From assembly GCA_037043015.1 (NCBI GenBank), contig CM073321.1:41560420-41624419 (forward strand): DNA of 64,000 bases, given 5' to 3'. Shown here piece after piece: positions 9,376-19,310 of the stretch. A program made the translations under genes and the position numbers. This DNA is from Bryum argenteum. Lineage: Eukaryota > Streptophyta > Bryopsida > Bryales > Bryaceae. Below the pieces are notes generated by a model, which was given only the letters and a program-made list of their open reading frames with translations, was not told the DNA's origin and ran no database searches. Each line of letters opens with the position of its first letter. The first letter of the stretch is position 1.

Positions 9376-12168
9376 TTAATAATTGAAATTTGTAGCTCCG
9401 GTATGCCCATAGATCTTGGGATTAACGGTTTCAAGACAAAGCCTTGGCCTCCAAGCTCCCATGATTGATGTTGTAGCCACCCAAGTTGGATCATAATCCA
9501 TATCTTTACAGCAAGAGTTACCTCTTCTTGTATCCCACCCTTCATAAGTGTCAGGATTGACATGTTTAGAAGATACCGGCTTCCAATACTCAATGTGGAT
9601 TTCTTGAGGATGCTCTACACTAGCATTTGGATTGCTCAAAGCACGAGCTATCCAAAATTTCTTGAGATCTCCATCAGCCGGACGTAGCACAAGTAGGTAT
9701 CCCTCATAAACATCCCGTCCAACTCGGAATGATGCTTGTGGACGATCTCGTATTTGTCCTACGAACGGAGGATCAATAGCAAATTCCTCGCGCAATTCTC
9801 CGTTATCTTCAAATCGATCCTCTTCACTTGGAGAGTACCTAGAAGTGGGCCAAAATCCATCCCTAAAAGTTGATGGAGTAGGGACAGGTAAATCTAAAGC
9901 CTCACGAACTGCTTTCCAATAGTAAATGAATTCCTCATCATGTCTACGATAGTCCCCTGTTGGATCCGCATCCGCCAAAGACTCCCACAAGCTCACAAAA
10001 CCACTAATTTCCTTTCGAATGTCTTCAATATTCTTCATTTCGTTTGGAACTAGTAACGTAGGATCTCCAAGAGGAACCTGAGGTTGACCATTTGGCAAAA
10101 CTTTCCACAACCTAACCCCTGCACTATCTTGAGGAAGCCACTCGCTATCCGTACACAGAATTTTGTACTGCATCAAAGGCCAGCCGGAAGCATCTCTAAA
10201 AAGCCTAAATTGTTGGGCACTAGTATGCCCAGATAACGCCTTGTCGCCATCACAGAGGTAACCTTTGATGAACGTCTTGAAATCCGGAACTTCCTCAATT
10301 AAGTGAGGAATTACCGGCTTTTCCTCTGTGTCCATAAAAGATCTCATGAGAAGGGGAACAGTAGGGTAGCTGTTGGTCTTGAGTTTACTACTCCATCGCC
10401 CAAAAAGAGCATCAATATCTTCATGAGTGTGACCCACAATAAGGAAGTTCAAGTAAATCTCTCTAAAAATGCCCTTGTAAACGAGCAATGAAAAGAATGC
10501 AAAAACAAACCGATTCTTATTATCCCCGCAAGCATTATCAAGCTGCATGTGTAGCACCGAAGGAAGAGGCTTTCCCGGGATTGGAGCCTCGAGGAGAAGA
10601 CCAAGCAAATCCAAGCACATGTCCGCCCCATCCAAAACAGCCTCAGAGAGAGGGCTACTTCTACCACCACCAAACAACTGCCTGGAAGAGCACTTTGGAG
10701 GAGATTCCAAATCTCTTAACAGTTGAGCAAATGAACCGATATTATGATTAGAATCCGTGGGATATATATCGAGGCCGTAATGTGCGTCACGTACATCTCC
10801 GTGTCCATGAGCAATCATGCCTGTGATGGAAACCGGCAATTTCATGAAGGAATCGGTCGATTTACTCTTGTGTGAGAATTGCGGAGAGGTTGTCTTGGAA
10901 TGGTCCATTTTGTCATGAATAATGCACAAAGATGATTCGGGCCGTGCCTCAGACTTTGAACGGTTGCTATAATAGAGTAACCTATGCGCCATTTGAGAAG
11001 TATTAGGACGTTTGAATTTGGCATCATGAAGAGCCCATGAGCGACTGCCTCGAGTACTCGATGCTCGAAGTTGTTTGATTTTGTCACATTCACCACATCG
11101 CGCAAATGTGTCACCCTTTTGCTTGGAATAGTACTCTTGGAATGATTCTTGCCGGATCCTACTTAGAGCAGAATTTGATATAGGAGGAAGACCGTGGACG
11201 GCATTGATAGCATTCACCTCTGGTAAATTGTCCCTCCAACGGAAGGAGGAGGGCAAGCATTTGGACACTACCTTCTCGCCTGTATCAATAGTCTTTGTTC
11301 GATGCGGCATGAGATCGACAGCATTTTCCACAATGGCTTGAAGGGATGCTGTGGCTCGCAATGTCTGGATACGAGGTTTCTTTGAACCACAGTTTCCATG
11401 GTCCTCTGCTTGCTGTCCGTCTTGATAGGCATACCTCCACCGGAAAAATGTGGCACGTGACACACCCATAATCAGGTACCACGCCACGCAACACACCTCA
11501 ATACCCTCCAACATAATCATGTCATTTCCGTCCGCCACTTCGTGGACTTGACCATGCACACTAAGGAGACAATGTTTTCTGAAGTAAACATCACCGCGAA
11601 CATAGAACTGGAACCTCAAATCTTTAATTTTGGCTCGAGGATAGGGCTGCACACAGTTCTTTGGACAACAATAAGTTGTTGAAACAAAGTTGATGGACTC
11701 CGGTGTAAGAAAGTACTCCTTCTTTGGTGGTGAATCCCGAAGACGCCTTTGACGTTTGCTCTCGTACTGACGGAGACCAACTCGTGGTGGCTGACCAAAA
11801 ACCTTGCAAGCCGCATTGAAGATGGCGTGTTGGTTGTGGTCGTAGAGGCTTGCTCCGTTGAGAAGGACATGCGTGATTGGCCATGCACGCAAAGAGTAGA
11901 TCCAACCGAAAGGAACCTCTGCTTCTACTAATGACTCTGCTATCTGCACGCAGACACAGTCGGATCCAAGAGACCGACCACCAGTCTCTGGGACAATGCT
12001 TGAGTCAACCAATTGACAGACAGCTTTTGCAACTTCGACATCGGCGTCATTCAGAAGAGTGACACGTTTCGACACCCATGATGAGCGGTTAAAACCCTCG
12101 CACTGTGCAACTCCGTCAGGTAGAACTGGTGGACGGAAATCGACACCGTTGACAACAAAAGTCTCCAT
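9376..12168 (-). CDS. DUF7869-type transposase-like protein, 930 aa
   Basis: A long intact ORF without introns. Three acidic blocks in the order of an RNase H-fold nuclease are visible: IIHDKMDHSK (about 416-425), MQLDNACGDNKNR (541-553) and VGHTHEDIDALFG (578-590). The LDN--GDNKN and GHTHEDID blocks are what I remember of the DUF7869 family, found in eukaryotic mobile-element proteins. Upstream are a Cys cluster (CCPKNC, 167-172), a helix-turn-helix-like GVSRATFFRWRYAYQDG (235-251) and CGEC (358-361). The C-terminal 120 residues look like a small beta-barrel (FWIARALSNP, IHIEYWKPV). The start is firm: ATG is preceded by a strong splice acceptor, TTCTTCTTATTTGTAG-G. This implies a leader intron, which would contain palindrome array A. 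The protein is probably a DNA-cutting transposase; its substrate is unknown. Confidence 0.75.
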   Translation of the reverse strand: METFVVNGVDFRPPVLPDGVAQCEGFNRSSWVSKRVTLLNDADVEVAKAVCQLVDSSIVPETGGRSLGSDCVCVQIAESLVEAEVPFGWIYSLRAWPITHVLLNGASLYDHNQHAIFNAACKVFGQPPRVGLRQYESKRQRRLRDSPPKKEYFLTPESINFVSTTYCCPKNCVQPYPRAKIKDLRFQFYVRGDVYFRKHCLLSVHGQVHEVADGNDMIMLEGIEVCCVAWYLIMGVSRATFFRWRYAYQDGQQAEDHGNCGSKKPRIQTLRATASLQAIVENAVDLMPHRTKTIDTGEKVVSKCLPSSFRWRDNLPEVNAINAVHGLPPISNSALSRIRQESFQEYYSKQKGDTFARCGECDKIKQLRASSTRGSRSWALHDAKFKRPNTSQMAHRLLYYSNRSKSEARPESSLCIIHDKMDHSKTTSPQFSHKSKSTDSFMKLPVSITGMIAHGHGDVRDAHYGLDIYPTDSNHNIGSFAQLLRDLESPPKCSSRQLFGGGRSSPLSEAVLDGADMCLDLLGLLLEAPIPGKPLPSVLHMQLDNACGDNKNRFVFAFFSLLVYKGIFREIYLNFLIVGHTHEDIDALFGRWSSKLKTNSYPTVPLLMRSFMDTEEKPVIPHLIEEVPDFKTFIKGYLCDGDKALSGHTSAQQFRLFRDASGWPLMQYKILCTDSEWLPQDSAGVRLWKVLPNGQPQVPLGDPTLLVPNEMKNIEDIRKEISGFVSLWESLADADPTGDYRRHDEEFIYYWKAVREALDLPVPTPSTFRDGFWPTSRYSPSEEDRFEDNGELREEFAIDPPFVGQIRDRPQASFRVGRDVYEGYLLVLRPADGDLKKFWIARALSNPNASVEHPQEIHIEYWKPVSSKHVNPDTYEGWDTRRGNSCCKDMDYDPTWVATTSIMGAWRPRLCLETVNPKIYGHTGATNFNY

Positions 12169-12332
12169 CCTACAAATAAGAAGAAGCTTGAGAAGATAGC
12201 TTAGTGCTTGTTTAATAGCAAACCAGATGAGAAAACATGAATTCCGTTAAGTATAAACTAGTTGTATGTTAACCTGAGCGATTGCATGATTAACCCGGTC
12301 GAGATAACTATGCAACTGACAAAAAAATAAGA

Positions 12333-13290
12333 ATTATCCCCGGCCCAGGGATAACAAACAAACTTCCTACTAATAACTAGTATCCCCGACCCGGGATAAA
12401 AATATTTCGTAGGCAGTTGGTTAGTTATCCCCGGGCCGGGATAACCATGCAACGGTCAGTAAATACTATTATCCCTGTCCCGGGGATAATAGTTTTTTGT
12501 GCGCAGTTATTTCGTTATCCCCGGCCCGGGGATAACTAACCAACTGCCTACGAGATATTTTTATCCCCGAGTCGGGGATAATAGTATTTTGTGGGCAGTT
12601 ATTTCGTTATCCCGCGCCGGGAATAACTATGTAACCGCCTTCAAAATACTATTATCCCCGACCCGGGGATAATAGTTTTTAGTGGGCTTTTGGTTGGTTA
12701 TCCCCGGCCCGGGGATAACGGAATAACTGCGCACTAAAAACTATTATCCCCGGGTCGGAGATAATAGTATTATGTGACTGTTGCATGGTTATCCCCAGGC
12801 CGGGGATAACTAACCAACTACCTACGAAATATTTTTATCCCCGAGTCGGGGATAATAGTATTTTGTAGGCAGTTATTTCATTACCTCCGGGCCGGGGATA
12901 ACTATGTAACAGCCTTCAAAATACTATTATCCCCGGGTCGGGGATAATAGTTTTTTGTGGGCAGTTATTACGTTACCCCCTGGCCGGGGATAACTATGTA
13001 ACCGCCTACACTATACTTGTATCCCCGGGTCGGGGATAATAGTTTTCTGTGGGCAGTTTGACCGTTATCCCCGGCCCGGGGATAACAATTCTACCGCCAA
13101 AAAATAACTATTATCCCCGGGCCGGGGATAATAGTTTCTTGTGGGCGGTAGAATAGTTATCCCCGACCCGACGATAATGGTTTTAATGGGTGGATGCATG
13201 GTTATCGTCGTGGCGTGGAAAATCATCGGAGCATAGCTTCCTGAAATAATTCCCACAGACAAGAGAAATTATCCCCGGCCCGGGAATAAC
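12333..13290. repeat. Palindrome array A: 21 units of a 23-bp palindrome, period about 45 bp
   Basis: Units of the form (A/G)TTATCCCCGG-N-CCGGGGATAA(T/C), with 11-bp arms around one central base, start near 12333, 12380, 12424, 12468, 12514 and so on to 13268. The ends alternate strictly between GTTATCC...GGATAAC and ATTATCC...GGATAAT. The spacers (about 22 bp, for example AGTATTTTGTGGGCAGTT) also alternate in orientation, so the array is a chain of head-to-head and tail-to-tail copies. Some changes keep pairing (CCCCGA-G-TCGGGG at 12560 and 12835); others are single mismatches. The last few units are degenerate. It probably lies in the leader intron of the DUF7869 gene. Confidence 0.95.
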
Positions 13291-13880
13291 TTCCATTCTA
13301 TTAATAGTAAGTGCTGAAATACTGGCATTCACGCCTTGCACACAATTTGCGAACATCGCTCACTTGCGAATTGCAGAATTCGAAAGGAAAACAAGGGCTC
13401 GCAACTGAACAAAACCAAGCACAAAAATCAGTACTTAATACAGAATTCGAAAAGAAACATGAGGAGCAGTAGTCATAACTTGAATCATTCTCAAACTAAT
13501 GCAACAATACTGAATCCTATAATTGCGAAACTACATCAGACGCATTGAGCACCAACTGAAACTCCTTCTACACACAAAGAACCTTGAATCTACACACCGG
13601 AACGAAATATGAAACGAAGCGCACCTTGAGAGCACGATCGAGAGTGAGAAGAAAATGAAATGACACTTGAGAGACAGAGTATGCAACCCGAGCCCGACCC
13701 CTACGTGTACATCGTGAGAGTATCTCGACGCCCGAAATCGTGCAAAAAGCCGACACGTTTTTGTCGCAATATGGATTTTGTCTTGATTGGGAATCTAAAA
13801 ACGATTCCACTTTTAAAAACTGAAATTTGAAAACATTAGGCGGCAAAGATGTTTCGGCAGGAAACTGATTTTGGAGGGAA
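13291..13880 (-). other. Probable 5' leader and promoter side of the DUF7869 gene
   Basis: On the minus strand this stretch is pyrimidine-rich (TCTGTCTCTCAAG, TTCTTCTCACTCTCGATC) with higher GC than its right flank, as in many plant leaders. A possible splice donor, CGCAA-GTGAGC, lies near 13366, and the acceptor sits directly before the start codon at 12168. If this is right, array A is intronic. No TATA box was assigned. The 92-codon open stretch here has no recognisable homology. Confidence 0.4.
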
Positions 13881-15283
13881 ACCCATTTCTAAATATCGAT
13901 TTTTTATTTTTTACAAAAAATATTGTATTATAGTCTCTACAAAATTGAACATTGTATACATAACTATGAGAAGTGGAAAAAGAAATACGAATTCGTATTA
14001 ATGTATTTATTGAATAAACTATAATAACTACAAAATTAGAGTTATATATTATATTTAGTATATTATATTATATTATACTATATTATATTATATTATATAT
14101 TTATTGAATAAACTATAATAACTACAAAATTAGAGTTATATATTATATTTAGTATATTATATTATATTATACTATATTATATTATATTATATTATATGAT
14201 TTTATTTTATATAATTTTACATCTGGAGAACAATATATATATATATATATTATTATCCTATAGTATAATTCTATGTGATATTCTTTTATTATTCTATACT
14301 CTATTAACTTGTACTATGTTTGATTATTCTAGATTATACTACGTTATAATATATTATAGTATATTATAGTATATTATACTAATTATTCGATAGAATATAT
14401 TACTATATAATATTATGTGATACTTTATTAAACAATATCATACTATTATTTACTATAATTTCCTATAATTTCCAACATTTTTCTGTATTATCTTGTAATA
14501 TATTGTATTATATGGTATTATGAAGTTTTTCTAATATTTTATAAAATATAGAAATTGTTATTTTATATTATATAATATTCTAATATGATATATTTTCCTA
14601 TATGAAAAAGTTCTACATTATTTTATGTTATGTAATATTATATGATATATATTATTATCTTTTGAAACATATTTATATTATCGTTTAATATTCTATTGTA
14701 ATAAAATATACTATGTTATACTATATTTTAGTACATCATACTACGCTATACTATAATTATTATGCAATATTAAATTGTATACCATTCTCTTAAGGTAATA
14801 TACTATATAATTATTGTTATTATTATTGTTAGACTATAAATTTTACACTATATGATTATAATTATTGTACTATATGATTATAATTTGTCAATTCATATCT
14901 CACAGTTTTTAAAGTTATTCCTTTTTTAATTTGCAATCATTTCTAACTTGATATATAAAAATGGAAGAAGTTTGTTATATTATAATATATTATACTGTAG
15001 TTTATTATCTCATATTAAAGGCTATTAACCAAGATTAAATAAATACCATTATATTCTATTGTACTATATTGTATAATATTATACTCTTTAATATTATTTT
15101 TCAATATGTTAATTTATGTTATATTATATTATAGTTCATTATATGTACCTAAACTTTTTTTTCATAATAGCAATGAGAACTAGCTTGAGAGAATTAAAAT
15201 TACTCCTTTGAAGGCTTGGATTGAATGACTCACACATTAAAAATGCTATTAAGATTTAGTTCAAAAAAAATCTTATTATGATA
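13881..15283. repeat. AT-rich core with TATTA microsatellite and a 97-bp tandem duplication
   Basis: Very AT-rich with ATTATATTATATTATA runs and an (AT)n tract near 14230-14250. A segment of about 97 bp starting near 14000 (ATTGAATAAACTATAATAAC...) is repeated directly from about 14100. No gene is seen. This core separates the two divergent leaders. Confidence 0.8.
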
Positions 15284-15420
15284 TCAAAGAAGAAGAAAGG
15301 TGATGACGCTTCCAGCGCCTTCGACGATGACGATTCGAACAACTCGGAGTATCGTGCTGCTTATCAAGCGGAGGACAAGCAGGTCATGCAATCACCGCAT
15401 GCATCGCCCACAACATAGAA
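15284..15420 (+). pseudogene. Displaced exon fragment of the ParB-like gene
   Basis: Encodes a KKKGDDASS-to-QVMQSPHASPTT stretch that aligns base for base, with substitutions, to the acidic linker at about 22605-22735 of the ParB-like gene (EGDDPSNDSD...QIMQSPLASPTA). It ends in an in-frame stop. There are no flanking exons, so it is a truncated copy left by duplication or rearrangement. Confidence 0.8.
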
Positions 15421-16541
15421 ACAAAAGAATCATCTCTTTTAGTACGTAAGTTTATTATTTTCAATTGATAGGTATAACAAAATTAGATTAAGAAGAAAAA
15501 AAAAAAAAAAAAAAAAAAACGGTTCTTGGGTAGAACTGTTTGAGTTAGTCGTTACAATTGCATTCTTGAATCTTATAGAATCTTTTATAGCAAGGTCCTA
15601 TGTTTTATTACAAGATATTTTGATATAATTCAAAACATCCGTACACAATTATATACTTAAAAAAAGAATATTGTTGATAAATAAATCGGGCCCTATAGTC
15701 TTACAAATATATACATAACATAGTTACTGTTTAATCCTAAAATATTTGTTCAAATAGAGTCTTTGGATAATTTAAAATACAACCTTAGATTTGAAATGAA
15801 ATTAGATTAAGAAATTTCAGTGACCTAATTGTACAAACTTATTTGACATTGATTTTGTTACCTAACATGGCAATTTTACGTAATTCCTATCAAAAAGTAC
15901 AAAGATATTAAAACTTAGAATGATTTAGAAGATTCTAAACTTAGCATATAATACATAGAATTATAATCTACCTAATCATAGGATCATAATTGATAATGAA
16001 TCTATCTTGAACACCTAGACTTTCTGAAATTTTATCTTCAACTAAATTAGGAATATATGTACAAACAAAAACGTATGTAATTTAATACTAAAAATTTTGA
16101 AAAATCAAATTTGGAAAACAACAAAGAATTTGCATTTTTATTGTAGCATATAGTTATAAGACAATTGTCTTTCACATACTAAAGTTAGAAAATTCTTTGT
16201 AGAACAGAGCTAAAATAGCCTTCAATTAGAACTTAACCCCTAAATTTCCTTGTTGCAAGACGGTCTAAGTCACAAAATTTCACTTTGCTTAAGATTAAGT
16301 TCAAAAAATTTCAATATACGTATTATTTGGAAGATTCAACCATAAGATCTCAGAGTTAAGTTGACATTCTTCCACAGATTAAATTTAACCCATTCATTAT
16401 TTCCCATTTGTGAGATTATAATGGTCAAAGTTGGCTGAGTTTTTTCCCCTGCGATCACCTCCAAAACCCGTTTCGGGTTTTAAGGAAACTTAGGGGTTAT
16501 ACAAAGATCTTCCATGGAAACCAAAGTGCATTTGAATAGAA
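15421..16541. other. AT-rich stretch with an A24 tract, no gene
   Basis: AT-rich sequence with about 24 consecutive A residues at 15496-15519. No coding region was recognised. Confidence 0.6.
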
Positions 16542-16760
16542 CACCAAGTCGAATTATTTTTAAAAAAACAAAGAAAGAATATGCATTCTAAACTTCGATA
16601 AAGAACTGAAAAGTTTTTTTATTCTCTTTGCATACCAAATTTATTTAAAAAACCAAGTCAAATTATTTTTAAAAAAACAAAGAAAGAATACGCATTCTAA
16701 ACTTCGATAAGGAACTGAAAAGTTTTTTTATTCTCTTTGCATACCAAATTTATTTAAAAA
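16542..16760 (+). repeat. 110-bp tandem duplication
   Basis: The segment beginning ACCAAGTCGAATTATTTTT at 16542 is repeated at 16652 with only a few differences. A third partial start (CCCAAGT) lies at 16761. It is non-coding. Confidence 0.9.
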
Positions 16761-16838
16761 CCCAAGTAATGAATTAAAAGAAGTAAAAAGAAAAAAGTAA
16801 GCAATCTTTTATGTTTTTTTCCCGTTCATTGGCATGAG

Positions 16839-16945
16839 TACCACACATGTACATGGTCATGTGCATGGCCATGCACATGCACATAGCCATGCCCATGACC
16901 ATGCACATGCACATAGCCATGCGCATGACCATGCGCATGCGCAGT
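16839..16945 (+). repeat. CATG-rich minisatellite
   Basis: About 100 bp built from CATGNNCATG-type words, such as CATGCACATGCACATAGC repeated, giving an odd Met/His-rich open frame on both strands. The composition is explained by the repeat; no protein is proposed. It sits just upstream of the GC-rich leader of the ParB-like gene. Confidence 0.8.
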
Positions 16946-17600
16946 AATGATGGCAGGGTCATGATGACCCCTGCGCCGTCTTCTCCACAGGCTCACTACG
17001 CTCGCAGCTTCTCCTGCGCCACTCTCCGCCGTTTACGCTCATCTCTCCGCCGTTTCTGCTCACTTCTCCGCCGTCTCTCGCAGCATCCTTCGCAGCATCT
17101 TTGCGCTCGTTCGTGCCCTCTCCTCGCAATACCCTCCTCGCAGTTCCCTTCTCGCAATTTCCTCCTCGCGGTTCTGTAACCGCAGTAGTTGTTTTTTTCG
17201 GTCCATGCTGCTTTTCCTGCATTTGGCTGCGTTTTTGCTGCAGGCGCCCTCGGTAGCGATTTCCTCAGGCTTTTTAGGTTTCCGTGCAACATTGCGGTGC
17301 AGACTTGCGTTGTGGAGCTGCGGCGCTGCTGCTTGTCGTTGCGGAGCTGTTCAAACTTGCGGAGCTGCAGCGCTGCTTTTTTTTTTTTTCTTGGTGCTGA
17401 CTTGCGTTGCTGAGCTGCTTCTGGTGAGTTCGAAATCCTTGTTCTTGGCTTTTCTTGTACGCGCGAGGGCTTTGCTCAATTCTCCTAGGGTCGCCAGGGT
17501 TTTTGCTCAGTGTTGTAGCTCCTTGCAGCATTTTTTTCATGGAATGCAATCAGGATCAGTAGGGTTCAGCTGAATTCATCACCTCGATGCTCTTCATTTT
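16946..17600 (+). promoter_or_regulatory. Probable promoter/5' leader of the ParB-like gene
   Basis: An abrupt GC- and CT-rich segment (CTTCTCCGCCGTTTCTGCTC repeated words) after 3 kb of AT-rich DNA. A good splice donor, CTTCTG-GTGAGTTCG, lies near 17425, and a second acceptor/donor-like TTTCAG-GTGAGA near 17845. The acceptor TTATTTTTGCAG lies at about 19302, nine bases before the first ATG. This predicts a leader intron spanning array B. It is inferred from sequence only. Confidence 0.45.
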
Positions 17601-18005
17601 TTTGTGCTGCTTCTCTACTTTTAGTGCAAATACTGGAAGTGGTGATTTTGAGGTTTGATGTTTAAAGAACAACGTAACTGCATACGAATTTGTACTATTT
17701 TTTCAGCTGAATGAAGTGTATTTTCTTTTGATGTTGAAGGTGTCAGCTTGGAGGTGTTGCAAGTCTAGTATTTAGCTGAATTCATCACGAAATTGGGTTA
17801 CTTTGTCAGACCACATTCAGCCTTCACTCTGCATTCATTTCAGGTGAGATCTCAATTCAAATTGCTGTGCTTGGATTCATGAATTCATTCGAATTGAGTG
17901 AAATTGCTATTGGAATGCTAAATCTACGACGTATGTAGATATAGCTTTTGTTTTGACCTGATTCCATGTATGCCAATGCACGACATTTCCATAGTTGCTA
18001 CCAAT

Positions 18006-19145
18006 GTTATCCTCGGGCCGGGGATAAATCATGCCCAGAGCTGAATATATGGCTTATGATGAGAAGAATTATCCCCGCCCCGGGGATAAAAGTCTAATTG
18101 TGCAATGAAAAGAACAAAAAATAATTCAGATTATCCCCGGGCCGGGGATAACTCTTGCCAAAACCTAATAATTTGGCTAAAAGAGGAAGGAATTATCCCC
18201 GGCCCGGGGATAATATTAAAACTTTTTCAATAAAAACGAAAACGCGGATCCAAATCATCCCTGCGCCGGGGATAACACATGTCAATAGTTAAGTAATTGG
18301 GTTATAAACAAAGGAATTATCCCCGGACCGGGGATAATATTGTAATTCAGCTGTAAAAAGACAGAATTAGAAGTCATATTATCCCCGAGCCGGGGATAAC
18401 CTCTTGGAAAAGCCAGAAAATAGGCTTTCATAGTTAGAAATTATCCTCGGCACGGGGATAATAGTCTAATTGTCCAATAAAAAGACAAAAATAAAATTCA
18501 GATTATCCCCGCCCCGAGGATAACTCTTGCTAAAAACTTAGAATATAGCAAATAGAGTAGGGAATTATCCCCGGCCCGGGGATAATGTTAAAAATGTTCA
18601 AACAAAAACCAATATACGAATCGAAATTATCCCCGCGCCGGGGATAACACAAGCCAAGATATATGTAATTATGTTATGAACAAAGGATTTATCCCCGGCC
18701 CGGAGATAATAATGTAATTGAGCTTTAGAAAGACAAAGTTAGAAGTCAGATTATCCCCGGCCCGGAGATAATAATGTAATTGAGCTTTAGAAAGACAAAG
18801 TTAGAAGTCAGATTATCCCCGGCCCGGGGATAACTCTTGCAGAAAGCCAGAAATTAGGCTTACTTAGGAAGGAATTATCCCCGGCTCGGGGATAATTCCT
18901 TCAATGTACCATGAAATGAACAAATTACAAATCCAGATTATCCCTGGGCCGGGGATTACTCAGACCAAAAGCTAAGAATTTACCATATGAACAATAGAGT
19001 TATCCCCGGCCCGGGGATAATGTTCATATTGTGCTGTAGAAATACAAAATTGGCATCCAGATTATCCTCGGGCCGGGGATAACTCTAACAGAAAGCCAGA
19101 AAATTGGCTTAGAAAGGATAGTATTATCCCCGGCCCGGGGATAAT
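18006..19145. repeat. Palindrome array B: 19 units, period about 61 bp
   Basis: The same 23-bp palindrome as array A, in 19 units from 18006 to 19123, plus one degenerate unit near 19264. Two spacer types alternate: one like CTCTTGC--AAAGCCAGAAA, the other like CTAATTG-GC-ATAAAAAGAC. The true repeat is therefore a dimer of about 122 bp. One 63-bp monomer is perfectly duplicated in tandem (about 18690-18815), a recent event that breaks the alternation. The array ends about 165 bp before the ParB-like start codon and probably lies in its leader intron. Confidence 0.95.
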
Positions 19146-19310
19146 ATTCTAATTGGTCCATCAAATATCGATAATACGTCCAAACAACCGGACCATACCT
19201 CGTTGAAGAAACAGTTATCTAATTCCAAAGCTTAGTCGTAGAAGTGAGCTAGACTATAACAAACTTATCTCCGCCCAGGGGATAAATAGCTTATTTTTGC
19301 AGTAGTACTC

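Noticed and set aside
13568..13846. 92-codon minus-strand ORF as a separate protein
   Set aside because: Better explained as the pyrimidine-rich leader of the DUF7869 gene; no recognisable motif.
16774..17179. Met/His-rich and basic ORFs on both strands as genes
   Set aside because: Composition follows from the CATG repeat and the GC-rich leader; no homology.
12333..19145. Regularly spaced palindromes as CRISPR arrays
   Set aside because: The spacers are themselves repeated and related, no cas genes are present, and the gene structure is eukaryotic.
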